Shown: in pieces, positions 1-9,188 of the stretch | Layout of the letters: each line of letters starts with the position of its first letter | Numbering within the stretch: position 1 is the first letter of the stretch | Assembly (NCBI RefSeq): GCF_000145215.1 | Contig: NC_014392.1 | Location: forward strand, 124,001 to 188,000 | Direction: 5' to 3' | DNA from: Caldicellulosiruptor obsidiansis OB47 | Lineage (GTDB): Bacteria > Bacillota > Thermoanaerobacteria > Caldicellulosiruptorales > Caldicellulosiruptoraceae | Length of the DNA: 64,000 bases | The notes under the pieces: model-generated | Database searches by the model: none | Seen by the model: the letters and a program-made list of their open reading frames with translations, nothing else | What the model was told of the DNA's origin: nothing | Program-made: the position numbers and the translations under genes

Positions 1-577
1 CCTGCTCTAACCTCACAATTGCAATAATGCCATACTGAAGGCTCTGAATTTCGAGAAACTGCTCTATTTGCCTTAGGTTAAGGTCAGAAAAAAGTTTGTT
101 GTTCAAAATAAAAAACAAAAGTCCATTTTCTATTAAAGATTGCATAGCCTTGATTTTTCTTTTTTTCTCCATTTCCTCCTTTTGCTTAGATAGGATATTA
201 TCAATTTCTTCAAAAGCTTTTTTTGTTATGTTTACAATATCAGATACCAGGTATGGTTTTAGAATATAAGAAAATGCACCAAGTTCAACCGATTTTCTGG
301 CATATTCAAATTTATCATGTGCTGAAATTATTATAAAAAGAGGAAAAGGTTCTTTTTTTGTTTTTCGAATTTCTTCCATAACTTCTATTCCACTCATGTC
401 AGGCATTTGAATATCTATAAAAACTATGTGGTAATTTTCAAACATTAGTTTTTGCAGTGCTTCTTCTCCATCATAAGCTTCATCAATAGTCATCTGCTCA
501 GAAAAATTTTTTCTCAATATATGCGAAATTGATTCAATTACTATAGACTCATCATCACAGATAAGAATTTTTTTCAT
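1..577 (-). CDS. YesN-type response regulator, 3' end cut by window edge
   Basis: The translation from the ATG at 577 starts MKKILICDDESIVIESIS and shows a complete receiver domain in the first ~120 residues: acidic pair D8/D9, phospho-acceptor D55 in FIDIQMPDMSG, the S in IISAHD near 85 and K107 in YILKPY. After it comes a charged, probably coiled linker (KKAFEEIDNILSKQKEEMEKKRK). The frame is open to the window edge, so the AraC-type DNA-binding domain expected of YesN proteins lies outside. It is encoded just downstream of the YesM-like kinase gene on the same strand, 23 bases apart, so the two form a cognate pair. The likely job is to activate the neighbouring sugar transporter. The receiver is certain; the HTH output domain is inferred from the family. 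Confidence 0.9.
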   Translation of the reverse strand, partial: MKKILICDDESIVIESISHILRKNFSEQMTIDEAYDGEEALQKLMFENYHIVFIDIQMPDMSGIEVMEEIRKTKKEPFPLFIIISAHDKFEYARKSVELGAFSYILKPYLVSDIVNITKKAFEEIDNILSKQKEEMEKKRKIKAMQSLIENGLLFFILNNKLFSDLNLRQIEQFLEIQSLQYGIIAIVRLEQ

Positions 578-600
578 TTTTTTCAACTCCTTATAAATAA

Positions 601-2052
601 TTAGTTTATATAGGGAATAGTGATTGTCACTGTTGTTCCAATATTTTTCTTTGACTCAATAAAAATAGGCTCTTTTATTCCAAAGAAAAACTCAAGCCGT
701 TTTTTGATATTTTCAATACCTATACCTGTAGAAGTCTTAGAAACAAAAGATTTTTTTGTAATTTCTTCTAATACTTTAGGTTCTATACCACTGCCATTAT
801 CAATAATTTGAATTTTTACATAATTAGAGTAATGTTTTTTTGCAACTATTTTTATTGTTCCTTCTCTCTTTTTTGCAAATCCATGAACGATAGAATTTTC
901 AACTATGGGCTGAAGTATCATGCTTGGTATTTTTGCATCTTCAATATCTTTTTCGATATCAATTTCAAGATTGATTTTATTTCTAAATCTTATATTATGA
1001 ATAAATACATAATTCTTCACATTTTCAATTTCTTCATTTAGCGTTACAAGTTTATTAATGTTTTGGACAGAATATCTGAGATAATTAGAAGTTTTTATAA
1101 GCATATCATAAGTTTTATCTGCATTTTCCAGCATTGCCATTTGAGCAAGGGTATTTAGTGTATTGAATAAAAAGTGAGGATTTATTTGAGATTGAAGTGA
1201 TTTTAACTCAGCTTCTTGTAGAGCCTGTTGATACCTCACCATTTCTATTTCTTTTTTTGCAAGTTCTTTTTCAAGCTCAGCTTTATCTTCAAGTCTTTTG
1301 AGCATGTCTTTGATGTTTTCAAGCATGTCGCTAAATGAATTATTTAAAATTCCCAGTTCATCTGTAGGTTCAACCTTTGGTATTGAAAAATTGAGTTCTC
1401 CTTTTGCAACCTTATTTGAATAATGTGCAAGCCTTGATATTGGTTCGGTTAACTCTTTTGTAAAAAGGAGACTCACAACTATTGATAGCACAAACCACAA
1501 TACTATTACTACATAATTCGTATTTGTAATTTTTCGAATAGAACTTTTCAAACTATTATAATATTCAACGCTGTGATTTATTTTACTTTGTGTAAACTTT
1601 TGCAAAAAATAATTTGCATATTCTAAGCTTTCAATGGTTTCAGAAAGTTTTTTTGTGTAATCTTTTCCCTGTTTCTTAAAAAGTATCACCATATCAATAT
1701 TGTCATTTATTGTTTTGTATATATTAGTTATACTTCTTTTATAAACAATTTCGTCTTCGCTCTGACAACTGAGCTGATTTAGTTCATAAGATATAGAATT
1801 CAGGCTATCATAAACGTTTAAAATAGAATCTGAGTCTCCTGAAATAACATAAGATTGAATGCTCCTTCTTATTGTTCCAAAGTTATTTGTTATGGTATTT
1901 ATGCTTTCTATGTTGTGGTATGTTCTATCAAAGTAGTTATGAAGAAAATTGACATTAATCTGAATCAAAAGATTTATTGTAATTGTTATAAAAACAAATG
2001 TTAAAATAAAAAATATAAGTTTTGCCCTGTATGTGTTAAAAAAAATTTTCAT
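601..2052 (-). CDS. YesM/LytS-type sensor histidine kinase
   Basis: This 483-residue membrane kinase has transmembrane segments at about 11-32 and 180-197 enclosing an extracytoplasmic sensor of ~145 residues. A HAMP region follows (about 198-250), then a coiled linker. The His_kinase (LytS-class) motif QSQINPHFLFNTLN places the phospho-accepting His at 293. The ATP-binding domain carries an N-box (PIVENSIVHGF, ~382-392), a G1 box (DNGSGI, ~418) and a G2 box (TGIGIENIKKRL, ~441). The gene lies between the binding-protein gene (14 bases upstream) and the response regulator, so all three are probably co-transcribed. The kinase presumably phosphorylates D55 of the regulator when the periplasmic-type binding protein reports sugar. 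The signal is inferred from context. Confidence 0.93.
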   Translation of the reverse strand: MKIFFNTYRAKLIFFILTFVFITITINLLIQINVNFLHNYFDRTYHNIESINTITNNFGTIRRSIQSYVISGDSDSILNVYDSLNSISYELNQLSCQSEDEIVYKRSITNIYKTINDNIDMVILFKKQGKDYTKKLSETIESLEYANYFLQKFTQSKINHSVEYYNSLKSSIRKITNTNYVVIVLWFVLSIVVSLLFTKELTEPISRLAHYSNKVAKGELNFSIPKVEPTDELGILNNSFSDMLENIKDMLKRLEDKAELEKELAKKEIEMVRYQQALQEAELKSLQSQINPHFLFNTLNTLAQMAMLENADKTYDMLIKTSNYLRYSVQNINKLVTLNEEIENVKNYVFIHNIRFRNKINLEIDIEKDIEDAKIPSMILQPIVENSIVHGFAKKREGTIKIVAKKHYSNYVKIQIIDNGSGIEPKVLEEITKKSFVSKTSTGIGIENIKKRLEFFFGIKEPIFIESKKNIGTTVTITIPYIN

Positions 2053-2066
2053 TTATAATCACCAGC

Positions 2067-3032
2067 CTACTTAACAATTATAGATATAGGAATAAATTCT
2101 CCTTTAGAAGATAGCTTTTCAAAGTCTTTCATAATCAAAATAGATCTAATTGCAAGTTCATCGTAATTTGGCATAACAAGCCTATCAATAAGTCCTTCAT
2201 CTCTGTATCTTAAAAGCCGGGAATCATCCCCTGCTCCAATAAAAATAAAGTTTGAGTCTTTAGGAGATTTAACAAAACTATCAATAAATGCAAATGTCTC
2301 AAGCTCTTCTGTTGTATAATAACAGTTGTATTGCTGAGCAGTTATTATGTTATTTAAAAGTTTCTCTGAGATGGCATTTCCATATTCTATTGAAAATAAA
2401 TCTACAGAAAAAGCTATTCCTTTTTCTTTTAAATAGCTTTTTATACCTTCAACTTCAAGCGTATCAGATATACTTTTGTTAATTGTATTTGTTATGACTG
2501 CAATTTTGAGCTTATCTAAATTTTTCTTTTTTGCTGTAGTTTCGATGTTGCTTGCAACAACTCTGCCTTTTTGAAAGTAATCAAAACCCAGCGTAGTATC
2601 AAAAAGGTCTTTGTTTTTGCTGCTTAAGATAGATATCACTTTAATTTTTTGCATTTTCAGCTGGTCAATTAAAGATTTAATCTCCTTGGTGGCAAAAAGA
2701 TCACAGATAATGACAAAATCAAACTTTGAAAAAAGAGCCAGTTTTAACCCAAAAACCTCCTCCTGTTCAGATTCATAAAAGATTGTTTCTGATAAAACCT
2801 TTTGTGCCTGAGCAAATTGTTCAAACTCACCTAAAAATTCTTTCCAATACATTTCATTTTTAGGCAATATAACGGCGCAGTTTATATAATTGTTTTGTGA
2901 AAAGTTATTTAAATTGCCCATTTTACGAATGATTAGAAAATCACTTGCAGACAGCCACACCAGAATAAGCGCGAGTAAAATAAAAACTGTGATTATAAAG
3001 TATTTCAATATGAAATTTTTTGTTGAGGTCAT
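2067..3032 (-). CDS. Membrane-anchored sugar-binding protein (Peripla_BP type) of the two-component cassette
   Basis: About 321 residues from the ATG at 3032, which has an AAAGGAGTG ribosome site about 8 bases upstream; an earlier in-frame ATG at 3116 lacks one. Residues ~10-32 form a hydrophobic helix without a lipobox, so the protein is probably anchored rather than released. The rest resembles the LacI/RbsB-type type-I periplasmic fold: alternating strands such as FVIICDLFATKEIKSLIDQL, KIAVITNTINKS and FIFIGAGDDSRLL. It sits first in the operon with the YesM kinase and YesN regulator and is divergent from mglB. It most likely senses a sugar and passes the state to the kinase, not to a permease. 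The ligand is unknown. Confidence 0.82.
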   Translation of the reverse strand: MTSTKNFILKYFIITVFILLALILVWLSASDFLIIRKMGNLNNFSQNNYINCAVILPKNEMYWKEFLGEFEQFAQAQKVLSETIFYESEQEEVFGLKLALFSKFDFVIICDLFATKEIKSLIDQLKMQKIKVISILSSKNKDLFDTTLGFDYFQKGRVVASNIETTAKKKNLDKLKIAVITNTINKSISDTLEVEGIKSYLKEKGIAFSVDLFSIEYGNAISEKLLNNIITAQQYNCYYTTEELETFAFIDSFVKSPKDSNFIFIGAGDDSRLLRYRDEGLIDRLVMPNYDELAIRSILIMKDFEKLSSKGEFIPISIIVK

Positions 3033-3163
3033 TTTTTTACACACTCCTTTAAAAATTATTTTAACATCTGAATTCAGCAAGTTAAACTCTAATATACAGC
3101 AAAAAATTGACCACAAAAAATTGCAGTAAGTTTTTCATTTAGTTTGTTCATAAAACTGAAAAG

Positions 3164-3194
3164 TTGACAAATAAATTTAGTGATTTGCTATTAA
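3164..3194 (+). promoter_or_regulatory. Candidate promoter of the mglBAC operon
   Basis: A perfect -35 box TTGACA (3164-3169) is followed by TATTAA (3189-3194) after 19 bases, which is long but tolerated. It lies 71 bases before mglB in the divergent intergenic region. The spacing makes this tentative. Confidence 0.4.
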
Positions 3195-3203
3195 TTTTGA
3201 TTT

Positions 3204-3227
3204 AAATTTGATAGTGTAATCAAATTT
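3204..3227. promoter_or_regulatory. Inverted repeat, possible operator for mglBAC
   Basis: AAATTTGAT (3204-3212) and ATCAAATTT (3219-3227) are perfect 9-base arms around a 6-base centre. They lie just downstream of the candidate promoter and upstream of the mglB ribosome site. The symmetry suits a dimeric regulator. In such AT-rich DNA chance symmetry is possible. Confidence 0.4.
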
Positions 3228-3264
3228 TATAGAAAAACTAAATAGTATAAGGAGGTTTTGGTAA

Positions 3265-4335
3265 ATGTTAAACAAAAAGAAATTCTGGGTTGTTTTAGTA
3301 TCAATTGTTTTAGCTATTTCACTTGTTCTTGTTGGTTGTGGCAAAAAGAGCACAAATGAAAATTCGGGTGGAACCTCAGAGGACAACAAACCTTATATCG
3401 GTGTTGCCATCTACAAGTTTGATGACACATTTATGACTGGTGTTAGAAATGCAATTGCAAAAGAAGGCGAAGGAAAAGCAAAGCTTGATTTTGTTGATTG
3501 CCAGAACTCTCAGTCTACTCAAAATGATAAAATTGACCTGTTCATAACAAAAAAGGTTGACGCTCTTGCAATCAATCCTGTTGACAGAACGGCAGCAGGT
3601 GTGCTGATTGACAAGGCAAAACAGGCAAACATTCCGGTTGTATTTTTCAACAGAGAACCGCTTCCTGAAGATATGAAGAAGTGGGACAAAGTTTACTATG
3701 TTGGTGCTAAAGCTGAACAGTCTGGAACTCTGCAAGGTGAAATTATGGCAGAGTACTGGAAATCACACCCTGAAGCTGATAAAAATCATGATGGTATTAT
3801 GCAGTATGTTATGATTACTGGCGAGCCTGGGCACCAGGATGCAATCCTGAGGACTGAATATTCGATCAAGGCAGTTGAAGCAGCGGGAATTAGAGTAAAA
3901 TGCCTTGCACAGGATACAGCTATGTGGGATAGGGTAAAAGGACAAGAAAAGATGCAGGCTTTCTTGGCATCATTTGGTGATAAGATTGAAGCAGTTTTCT
4001 GTAACAATGACGATATGGCGCTTGGAGCAATTGAAGCACTGAAAGCAGCAGGATATTTCAAGGATGGCAAATACGTTCCAGTTGTTGGTGTTGATGCAAC
4101 AACACCTGGACTTCAGGCTCTTGAAGAAGGGACACTTTTGGGTACTGTTTTGAATGATGCAAAGGCACAAGGAAAGGCTACGTTCAATTTAGCGTATGTT
4201 CTTGCAAAAGGTGAAAAACCAACAAAAGAGAATGTTGGCTTTGAAATAACAGATGGAAAATATATCTGGGTTCCGTATCAGAAAGTTACAAAAGACAATT
4301 TAGAAGAGATGAAGAAATATGTTAATGAACAGTAA
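3265..4335 (+). CDS. mglB: Galactose/glucose ABC transporter substrate-binding lipoprotein
   Basis: The 356-residue protein begins with a signal peptide ending in the lipobox LVGCGKK (Cys near 25), so it is exported and lipid-anchored. The mature part follows MglB closely: YIGVAIYKFDDTFM, the DQxD-like segment NDKIDLFITKKVDALAINPVD, VVFFNREP, GEPGHQDA, DTAMWD, NNDDMALGAIEALK and VVGVDATTPG are recognisable landmarks of D-galactose/glucose-binding proteins. An AAGGAGG site lies 10 bases before the ATG. It is followed by the ATPase and permease genes with a hairpin in between, as expected where the binding protein is needed in excess. Sugar specificity (galactose, glucose or a related hexose) is inferred from resemblance. 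Confidence 0.93.
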   Translation: MLNKKKFWVVLVSIVLAISLVLVGCGKKSTNENSGGTSEDNKPYIGVAIYKFDDTFMTGVRNAIAKEGEGKAKLDFVDCQNSQSTQNDKIDLFITKKVDALAINPVDRTAAGVLIDKAKQANIPVVFFNREPLPEDMKKWDKVYYVGAKAEQSGTLQGEIMAEYWKSHPEADKNHDGIMQYVMITGEPGHQDAILRTEYSIKAVEAAGIRVKCLAQDTAMWDRVKGQEKMQAFLASFGDKIEAVFCNNDDMALGAIEALKAAGYFKDGKYVPVVGVDATTPGLQALEEGTLLGTVLNDAKAQGKATFNLAYVLAKGEKPTKENVGFEITDGKYIWVPYQKVTKDNLEEMKKYVNEQ

Positions 4336-4353
4336 TTTATAAAAACTTAGGAT

Positions 4354-4398
4354 TGCCACCTTGTCAAGCAAGTCTTTTTTAAGATTGGCAAGGTGGCA
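4354..4398 (+). terminator. Intra-operon hairpin (attenuator) between mglB and mglA
   Basis: Arms TGCCACCTTGTCAA (4354-4367) and TTGGCAAGGTGGCA (4385-4398) pair over 14 bases with one G-U/mismatch. A T-rich stretch (attttgattttgttttg) follows. It probably terminates some transcripts or protects the mglB 3' end, keeping mglB mRNA above mglAC. Confidence 0.75.
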
Positions 4399-4452
4399 GT
4401 AATTTTGATTTTGTTTTGTTGAGGAAAAATTTTTTCAAGAGGTGTATTTGTT

Positions 4453-5970
4453 ATGGCAAAACCCGAGTATATTTTAGAGATGAACGGTATTACAAAAGAG
4501 TTTCCAGGGGTTAAAGCTCTTGACAATGTGACAGTAAAGATTAAAAAGGGAACTGTTCATGCACTTTTGGGTGAAAATGGGGCTGGAAAGTCTACCTTAA
4601 TGAAATGTTTATTTGGAATTTATAAACCTGACAGTGGCGATATTATTTTAGATGGACAGCATGTTCATATCCACAGTCCGATAGATGCAATAAAGCTTGG
4701 GATTTCAATGATTCATCAGGAACTTCAACCAGTAAACCAGCGTAATGTGATGGAAAATATATGGCTTGGAAGGTTTCCACGACTTACCATTGGACCTTTT
4801 AAATTTGTCAATCACAAAAAGATGTATGAATATACCAGACAACTTTTACAAAAACTTGAGATTGACGTTGACCCGAAAGCCATTGTTGGTCATCTTTCTG
4901 TGTCAAAGGTACAGCTTGTTGAAATAGCAAAGGCTGTATCTTACAACTCAAAAGTAATAGTGATGGATGAGCCTACTTCTTCTTTGACAGAAAATGAGGT
5001 TGAACATCTGTTTAGAATAATAAGAGATTTAAAAGCAAAGGGTGTTTCGATAATTTATATTTCCCATAAGCTTGAGGAAATCTTTGAAATAGCCGACGAA
5101 GTGACAATAATGAGAGATGGCAAGGTTGTAGGTTCATGGTCAATATCAGAACTTACCCCTGACATGATGATTGCGAACATGGTTGGAAGACAGATGTCAG
5201 ATAGATTTCCGCAAAAGACAAATAAACCAGCTGAGGTTATCTTGAAGGTCGAAAATTTAACTTCTATTGATTCAAAGTCATTTAAAAATGTTTCATTTGA
5301 ACTTAGAAAAGGTGAGATTTTAGGTATTGGAGGTCTTGTGGGGGCTCAAAGAACAGAACTTATAGAAGCTATTTTTGGATTAAGAACTATCAAAGAAGGA
5401 AAAATTTTTATAAAAGGCAAAGAAGTTGTCATAAAAAATCCGCAAGATGCTATCAAAAACAAAATTGCATTGCTCACAGAAGATAGAAAATTAACCGGGA
5501 TTATTCCAGAATTAAATATATTGGAAAATACAACTTTAGCAAGTTTGAAAAAATATTTAAATGGTTTTGGGCTTTTGAATGATAAAAAGAGGGTCCTTGA
5601 TACACAAAACTTTATAGATATACTGAGGATAAAAACTCCGTCATATAAAGCTCTTATAAAAAATCTGTCAGGAGGAAATCAACAGAAGGTATTAATTGCC
5701 CGCTGGCTCTTGACAGAACCCGAGATACTGCTTTTAGACGAACCAACACGCGGTATTGACGTTGGTGCAAAGTTTGAAATTTATAACCTTATTAACCAGC
5801 TTGCAACAGAAGGGAAAAGTATTATTATGATATCATCAGAGATGCCAGAACTTTTAGGAATGTCAGACAGAATTCTTGTTATGTGTGAGGGACGAGTTTC
5901 GGGTATTTTAGAGAGAAATGAGGCAACAGAAGAAGAGATTATGAAGCTTGCAACTAAATTTTCAGCATAA
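4453..5970 (+). CDS. mglA: Galactose/glucose ABC transporter, double ATPase subunit
   Basis: At 505 residues this has the usual length of the MglA/RbsA/XylG family, with two fused nucleotide-binding domains. The first has Walker A GENGAGKST (40-48), a degenerate signature (HLSVSKVQ) and Walker B VIVMDEPTSSL. The second has a relaxed P-loop region (GIGGLVGAQRTE), the signature LSGGNQQKV and Walker B ILLLDEPTRGID. This asymmetry is normal for the family and leaves the first P-loop and second signature as the competent pair. It follows mglB after 117 bases containing the attenuator, and the permease gene starts 25 bases after it. It energises sugar uptake at the membrane. Confidence 0.94.
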   Translation: MAKPEYILEMNGITKEFPGVKALDNVTVKIKKGTVHALLGENGAGKSTLMKCLFGIYKPDSGDIILDGQHVHIHSPIDAIKLGISMIHQELQPVNQRNVMENIWLGRFPRLTIGPFKFVNHKKMYEYTRQLLQKLEIDVDPKAIVGHLSVSKVQLVEIAKAVSYNSKVIVMDEPTSSLTENEVEHLFRIIRDLKAKGVSIIYISHKLEEIFEIADEVTIMRDGKVVGSWSISELTPDMMIANMVGRQMSDRFPQKTNKPAEVILKVENLTSIDSKSFKNVSFELRKGEILGIGGLVGAQRTELIEAIFGLRTIKEGKIFIKGKEVVIKNPQDAIKNKIALLTEDRKLTGIIPELNILENTTLASLKKYLNGFGLLNDKKRVLDTQNFIDILRIKTPSYKALIKNLSGGNQQKVLIARWLLTEPEILLLDEPTRGIDVGAKFEIYNLINQLATEGKSIIMISSEMPELLGMSDRILVMCEGRVSGILERNEATEEEIMKLATKFSA

Positions 5971-5995
5971 AATGATTCAAGGAGGTTATTTTAAA

Positions 5996-7009
5996 ATGTC
6001 ATTTACAAAGAAAGCAAGACAGGTATTATCTCAAAACGCAATCTATTTTATTTTGCTTGCTTTAATAGTGGTTATTGCATTTATAAGTCCGGACTTTCTT
6101 TCATGGAGATGCTTCAGAGACATACTTTTGCAGTCATCGACAAGAGCAATCATCGCACTTGGTATGAGTCTTGTTTTGATTACTGGCGGGGTCGATTTGT
6201 CAGCTGGAAGAGCAGTGGGGCTTGCAGCAGTTGTTTCTGCTTCAATGCTTCAGACTGCTGACTATGCAAGAAGATTTTTCCCTGATCTTCCTCAGCTTCC
6301 GCTCATAGTTCCAATTTTGATAGCTATGGTAATAACATTGTTGTTTGGTATTATAAATGGTGTTGCAATCTCTCGTTTAAATTTACCACCGTTTATAGCA
6401 ACATTAGGATCAATGGTTATTATCTATGGTGCTAACTCTTTGTATTTCAATATGCCACCCAACAATTCCCAGCCAATAGGCGGACTGAGACCTGACTTTA
6501 CAAATTTGGGAACGGGTTATATTGGGATTTCAGGTGAGTATTCAATTCCATATATTTTAATAATTGCTCTTATAGTTGCACTTGTGGTATGGGTATTGCT
6601 TAATAAAACAGCTCTTGGGAAGAGTATATATGCAGTTGGCGGCAATGTGAATGCAGCAAGAGTTTCTGGGATAAATGTAACAAAGGTCTTAATTTTTGTA
6701 TATGCATTTGCGGGACTTTTGTATGGGCTTGCAGGTGTGCTTGAAGCTGCAAGGACAGGTGGTGCGACAAATAACTATGGGAATATGTATGAACTTGACG
6801 CTATTGCAGCCTGCGTTGTTGGTGGTGTTTCAACAACTGGTGGAATTGGAACTGTTCCAGGTGTGCTTGCCGGTGTGTTGATTTTTGGGGTTATAAATTA
6901 TGGTCTTACATTCATTGGAGTTGACCCTTACTGGCAGCTTATTATAAAAGGTCTTATCATAGGTGTTGCAGTTGCTCTGGATATAAGAAAGTATCTTGCA
7001 AAAAGATGA
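5996..7009 (+). CDS. mglC: Galactose/glucose ABC transporter permease
   Basis: A polytopic protein of 337 residues with roughly eight to ten hydrophobic helices and the family motifs SLVLITGGVDLSAGRAVGL (an EAA-like/BPD_transp_2 segment), GVAISRLNLPPFIATLG and IAACVVGGVSTTGGIGTVPG. I place the start at the ATG 5996 because GGAGG lies 10 bases upstream (5981-5985); an upstream in-frame ATG at 5948 overlaps mglA and has no such site. It forms the membrane channel for the MglA/MglB system. The operon ends after it with a strong hairpin. Confidence 0.93.
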   Translation: MSFTKKARQVLSQNAIYFILLALIVVIAFISPDFLSWRCFRDILLQSSTRAIIALGMSLVLITGGVDLSAGRAVGLAAVVSASMLQTADYARRFFPDLPQLPLIVPILIAMVITLLFGIINGVAISRLNLPPFIATLGSMVIIYGANSLYFNMPPNNSQPIGGLRPDFTNLGTGYIGISGEYSIPYILIIALIVALVVWVLLNKTALGKSIYAVGGNVNAARVSGINVTKVLIFVYAFAGLLYGLAGVLEAARTGGATNNYGNMYELDAIAACVVGGVSTTGGIGTVPGVLAGVLIFGVINYGLTFIGVDPYWQLIIKGLIIGVAVALDIRKYLAKR

Positions 7010-7099
7010 TATTTTTTAGACTTGAATTTGGCACCTTTTAATCTTACACTTGCTCAAAGGCATAAAAAGATAGTTTTTAGAGTTTTTCAGAGGCAAAGA

Positions 7100-7142
7100 G
7101 GGGCTATCCAGTTATTTTTTTGGACAGCCCCGTTGTTTTCTT
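7100..7142. terminator. Bidirectional terminator between mglC and the NatAB-like operon
   Basis: GGGGCTATCC (7100-7109) pairs with GGACAGCCCC (7122-7131) with one mismatch, and TTGTTTTCTT follows. On the other strand A-rich bases upstream give T's downstream, so it can serve the leftward operon ending at 7141 too. Confidence 0.85.
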
Positions 7143-8346
7143 AATTTCTAAACAGCACCTTTTCATTTTCAAACATTCTTGAGGCAAACATTATTGATAT
7201 CACGATGTAGACAATAGAAGAAATCACAAAAAGTCCAAGATGTTGAAGATTTACAATGTCATAAATTAGCTCTTTCAACACAGATATGGCATTTACAATT
7301 GGTAGTAAAAAGTAGGTGTCTGTAAGTTCATTTGGCATTTTGTACATTGTAAAATAAGGTGGAATTAAAACTATGATACTTATTGGAGAAAGATAAGTTT
7401 GTCCTTCTTTGAACGAGCGGGCATAAGATGCCAGGGCAACTTCAATTGCTGCAAAGATTATTGCTGTCAGGATCACAACAAGAAGCATTATCAGCACAGT
7501 CAATGGCGAAACTGAATAGCCGTAAAACGGACTATTTTTAAAACTTTCACCCAAAACTGACGGCAGAAGTACAAACGATGCAATAATGCCAAAAAGAGAA
7601 GAAAGTCCTGCTAAAAGTGCCATGATACTTACTGCAAGGTATTTTCCTGTTACAAGTGACGACCTTGTTGCTGCTGTTGTCAAAAGAGGCTCTAAAGTTC
7701 CTCTTTCTTTTTCACCTGCAGTTAAATCAATTGCTACATTCATTCCGCCGAGAGTTGCCCAGAGTGTCAAAAACATAGGAATCAAAAATGATAAAATTGT
7801 TGCTGATTGTTTTTTAGGTGGTGCAACATTTTCTTTGTTTATAACAACAGGTTCAATTATAGATGGGTCTAAGTTCTTTTGAATAAGCCTTTGCTTTACT
7901 ATCTGCTTTGAAAATTCGTTTATCATATTGCTGAGGATATTTCCTACATTGGATGATTTCATATCAGCTTCGTTTGTAAGAATCTGTATGTTTACCTGTT
8001 TTCCTTGAGAGAGTAGCTTTTCAAAGTCCTTAGGGATTATTAACACGGCTTTTATTTTACTATCCTGCAGGTCTTTTTTGGGATTGGTTGATTTTACAAT
8101 ATTGAATTCTGATTTTTCAATCATTGAAGAAATTAATTTTGAGTTTTCTAAACCTATGACACATATAGGTGTCTTTTCAGGTTTTACTTCAACTGCGGAT
8201 TTTGCAGCTATGGACGAGATTATGAATATCACAGGGATAAATATCATTGGCAATATTATGTTCACAAGCAGAGCCTTTCTATCTCTGAAAGCATCTTTTA
8301 GCTCTTTTTTAAGCACAATCCAGACATGTTTGAAATTTATTTTCAT
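7141..8346 (-). CDS. ABC-2 type exporter permease, NatB-like
   Basis: The 401 residues show one hydrophobic helix near 28-48, a long extracytoplasmic segment (about 50-180) and five or six helices in the last 220 residues. This is the plan of NatB/ABC-2 permeases. The segment LTAGEKERGTLEPLLTTAATRSSLVTGKY is the characteristic ABC-2 cytoplasmic loop. Its start overlaps the stop of the ATPase gene by four bases (ATGA), so the two are translationally coupled. The role is export, with Na+ in the best-known NatAB case; the substrate here is not shown by the sequence. Confidence 0.87.
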   Translation of the reverse strand: MKINFKHVWIVLKKELKDAFRDRKALLVNIILPMIFIPVIFIISSIAAKSAVEVKPEKTPICVIGLENSKLISSMIEKSEFNIVKSTNPKKDLQDSKIKAVLIIPKDFEKLLSQGKQVNIQILTNEADMKSSNVGNILSNMINEFSKQIVKQRLIQKNLDPSIIEPVVINKENVAPPKKQSATILSFLIPMFLTLWATLGGMNVAIDLTAGEKERGTLEPLLTTAATRSSLVTGKYLAVSIMALLAGLSSLFGIIASFVLLPSVLGESFKNSPFYGYSVSPLTVLIMLLVVILTAIIFAAIEVALASYARSFKEGQTYLSPISIIVLIPPYFTMYKMPNELTDTYFLLPIVNAISVLKELIYDIVNLQHLGLFVISSIVYIVISIMFASRMFENEKVLFRN

Positions 8347-9068
8347 CTTTCATCACCTACCAATCTTAAAAATACTTCTTCAAATGAAGCTCCAGTAAAT
8401 CTGTGTTTTATCTCATCAATAGTCCCAAGCGCAACAAGTTTTCCTTTGTGTATTATTGCAACTCTATCACACAGCTTTTCAACCTCATTCATCGAATGGC
8501 TTGAAAAAATTATTGTTCTTCCTTCCTGTTTACAAAGCTTTATAAAGTCATGCACTTCTTTGGCTGAAGAAACATCTAAGGAGTTTGTTGGTTCATCAAA
8601 AAGCATCACTTCCGGGTTATGGATGATAGACCTTACAAAACAGACCTTTTGTTTCATACCTTTTGAAAATGTCCCTGCAGGTTTGTTTATATAATCCTGC
8701 ATACCAAATCTTTCAGAAAGGTCATCAATTCTTTTTTTCAGCTCATTTTTGTCCATGTCATGCAAAAGTCCAAAATATTCAATGTTTTCACGTGCAGAAA
8801 GCCTTGCATAAAGTCCACTTTCACTTCCAAACAGAATTCCTATTTTTCTTCTGACCTTTTCGGGCTCTTTTGTGATGTCAAGCCCAGAGATGATAGCCGT
8901 TCCAGATGTTGGTTTTAGCATTGTTGCAAGCATTCTAAGAGTTGTTGTTTTTCCAGCACCATTTTCACCAAGGATTCCAAAGATTTCGCCTCTTTCAATT
9001 TTAAACGACAGCCTGTTGACAGCTAAAACCTTTCCAAAGTCTTTGGTAAGCTCAATTAATTCAACCAT
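8343..9068 (-). CDS. ABC transporter ATPase, NatA-like
   Basis: A 241-residue ATPase with Walker A GENGAGKTT (34-42), a signature variant FSKGMKQKV, Walker B VMLFDEPTNSLD and a switch His in FSSHSMNE. CAGGAGGG lies a suitable distance before the ATG at 9068. The next gene is the permease, overlapping by four bases. Together they form a two-gene exporter resembling NatAB. There is no regulator beside it. About 120 bases separate it from the next leftward operon. Confidence 0.9.
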   Translation of the reverse strand: MVELIELTKDFGKVLAVNRLSFKIERGEIFGILGENGAGKTTTLRMLATMLKPTSGTAIISGLDITKEPEKVRRKIGILFGSESGLYARLSARENIEYFGLLHDMDKNELKKRIDDLSERFGMQDYINKPAGTFSKGMKQKVCFVRSIIHNPEVMLFDEPTNSLDVSSAKEVHDFIKLCKQEGRTIIFSSHSMNEVEKLCDRVAIIHKGKLVALGTIDEIKHRFTGASFEEVFLRLVGDER

Positions 9069-9188
9069 AAAATTCCCTCCTGTTAAGTATTGTAAAAATA
9101 TTATCAGTATTTTGACTATTAAAAGCTTGGATTTTTGAAATTATTATATATTTTAGCACAAAATATAACAAGATCTTTTCTTTATTAA

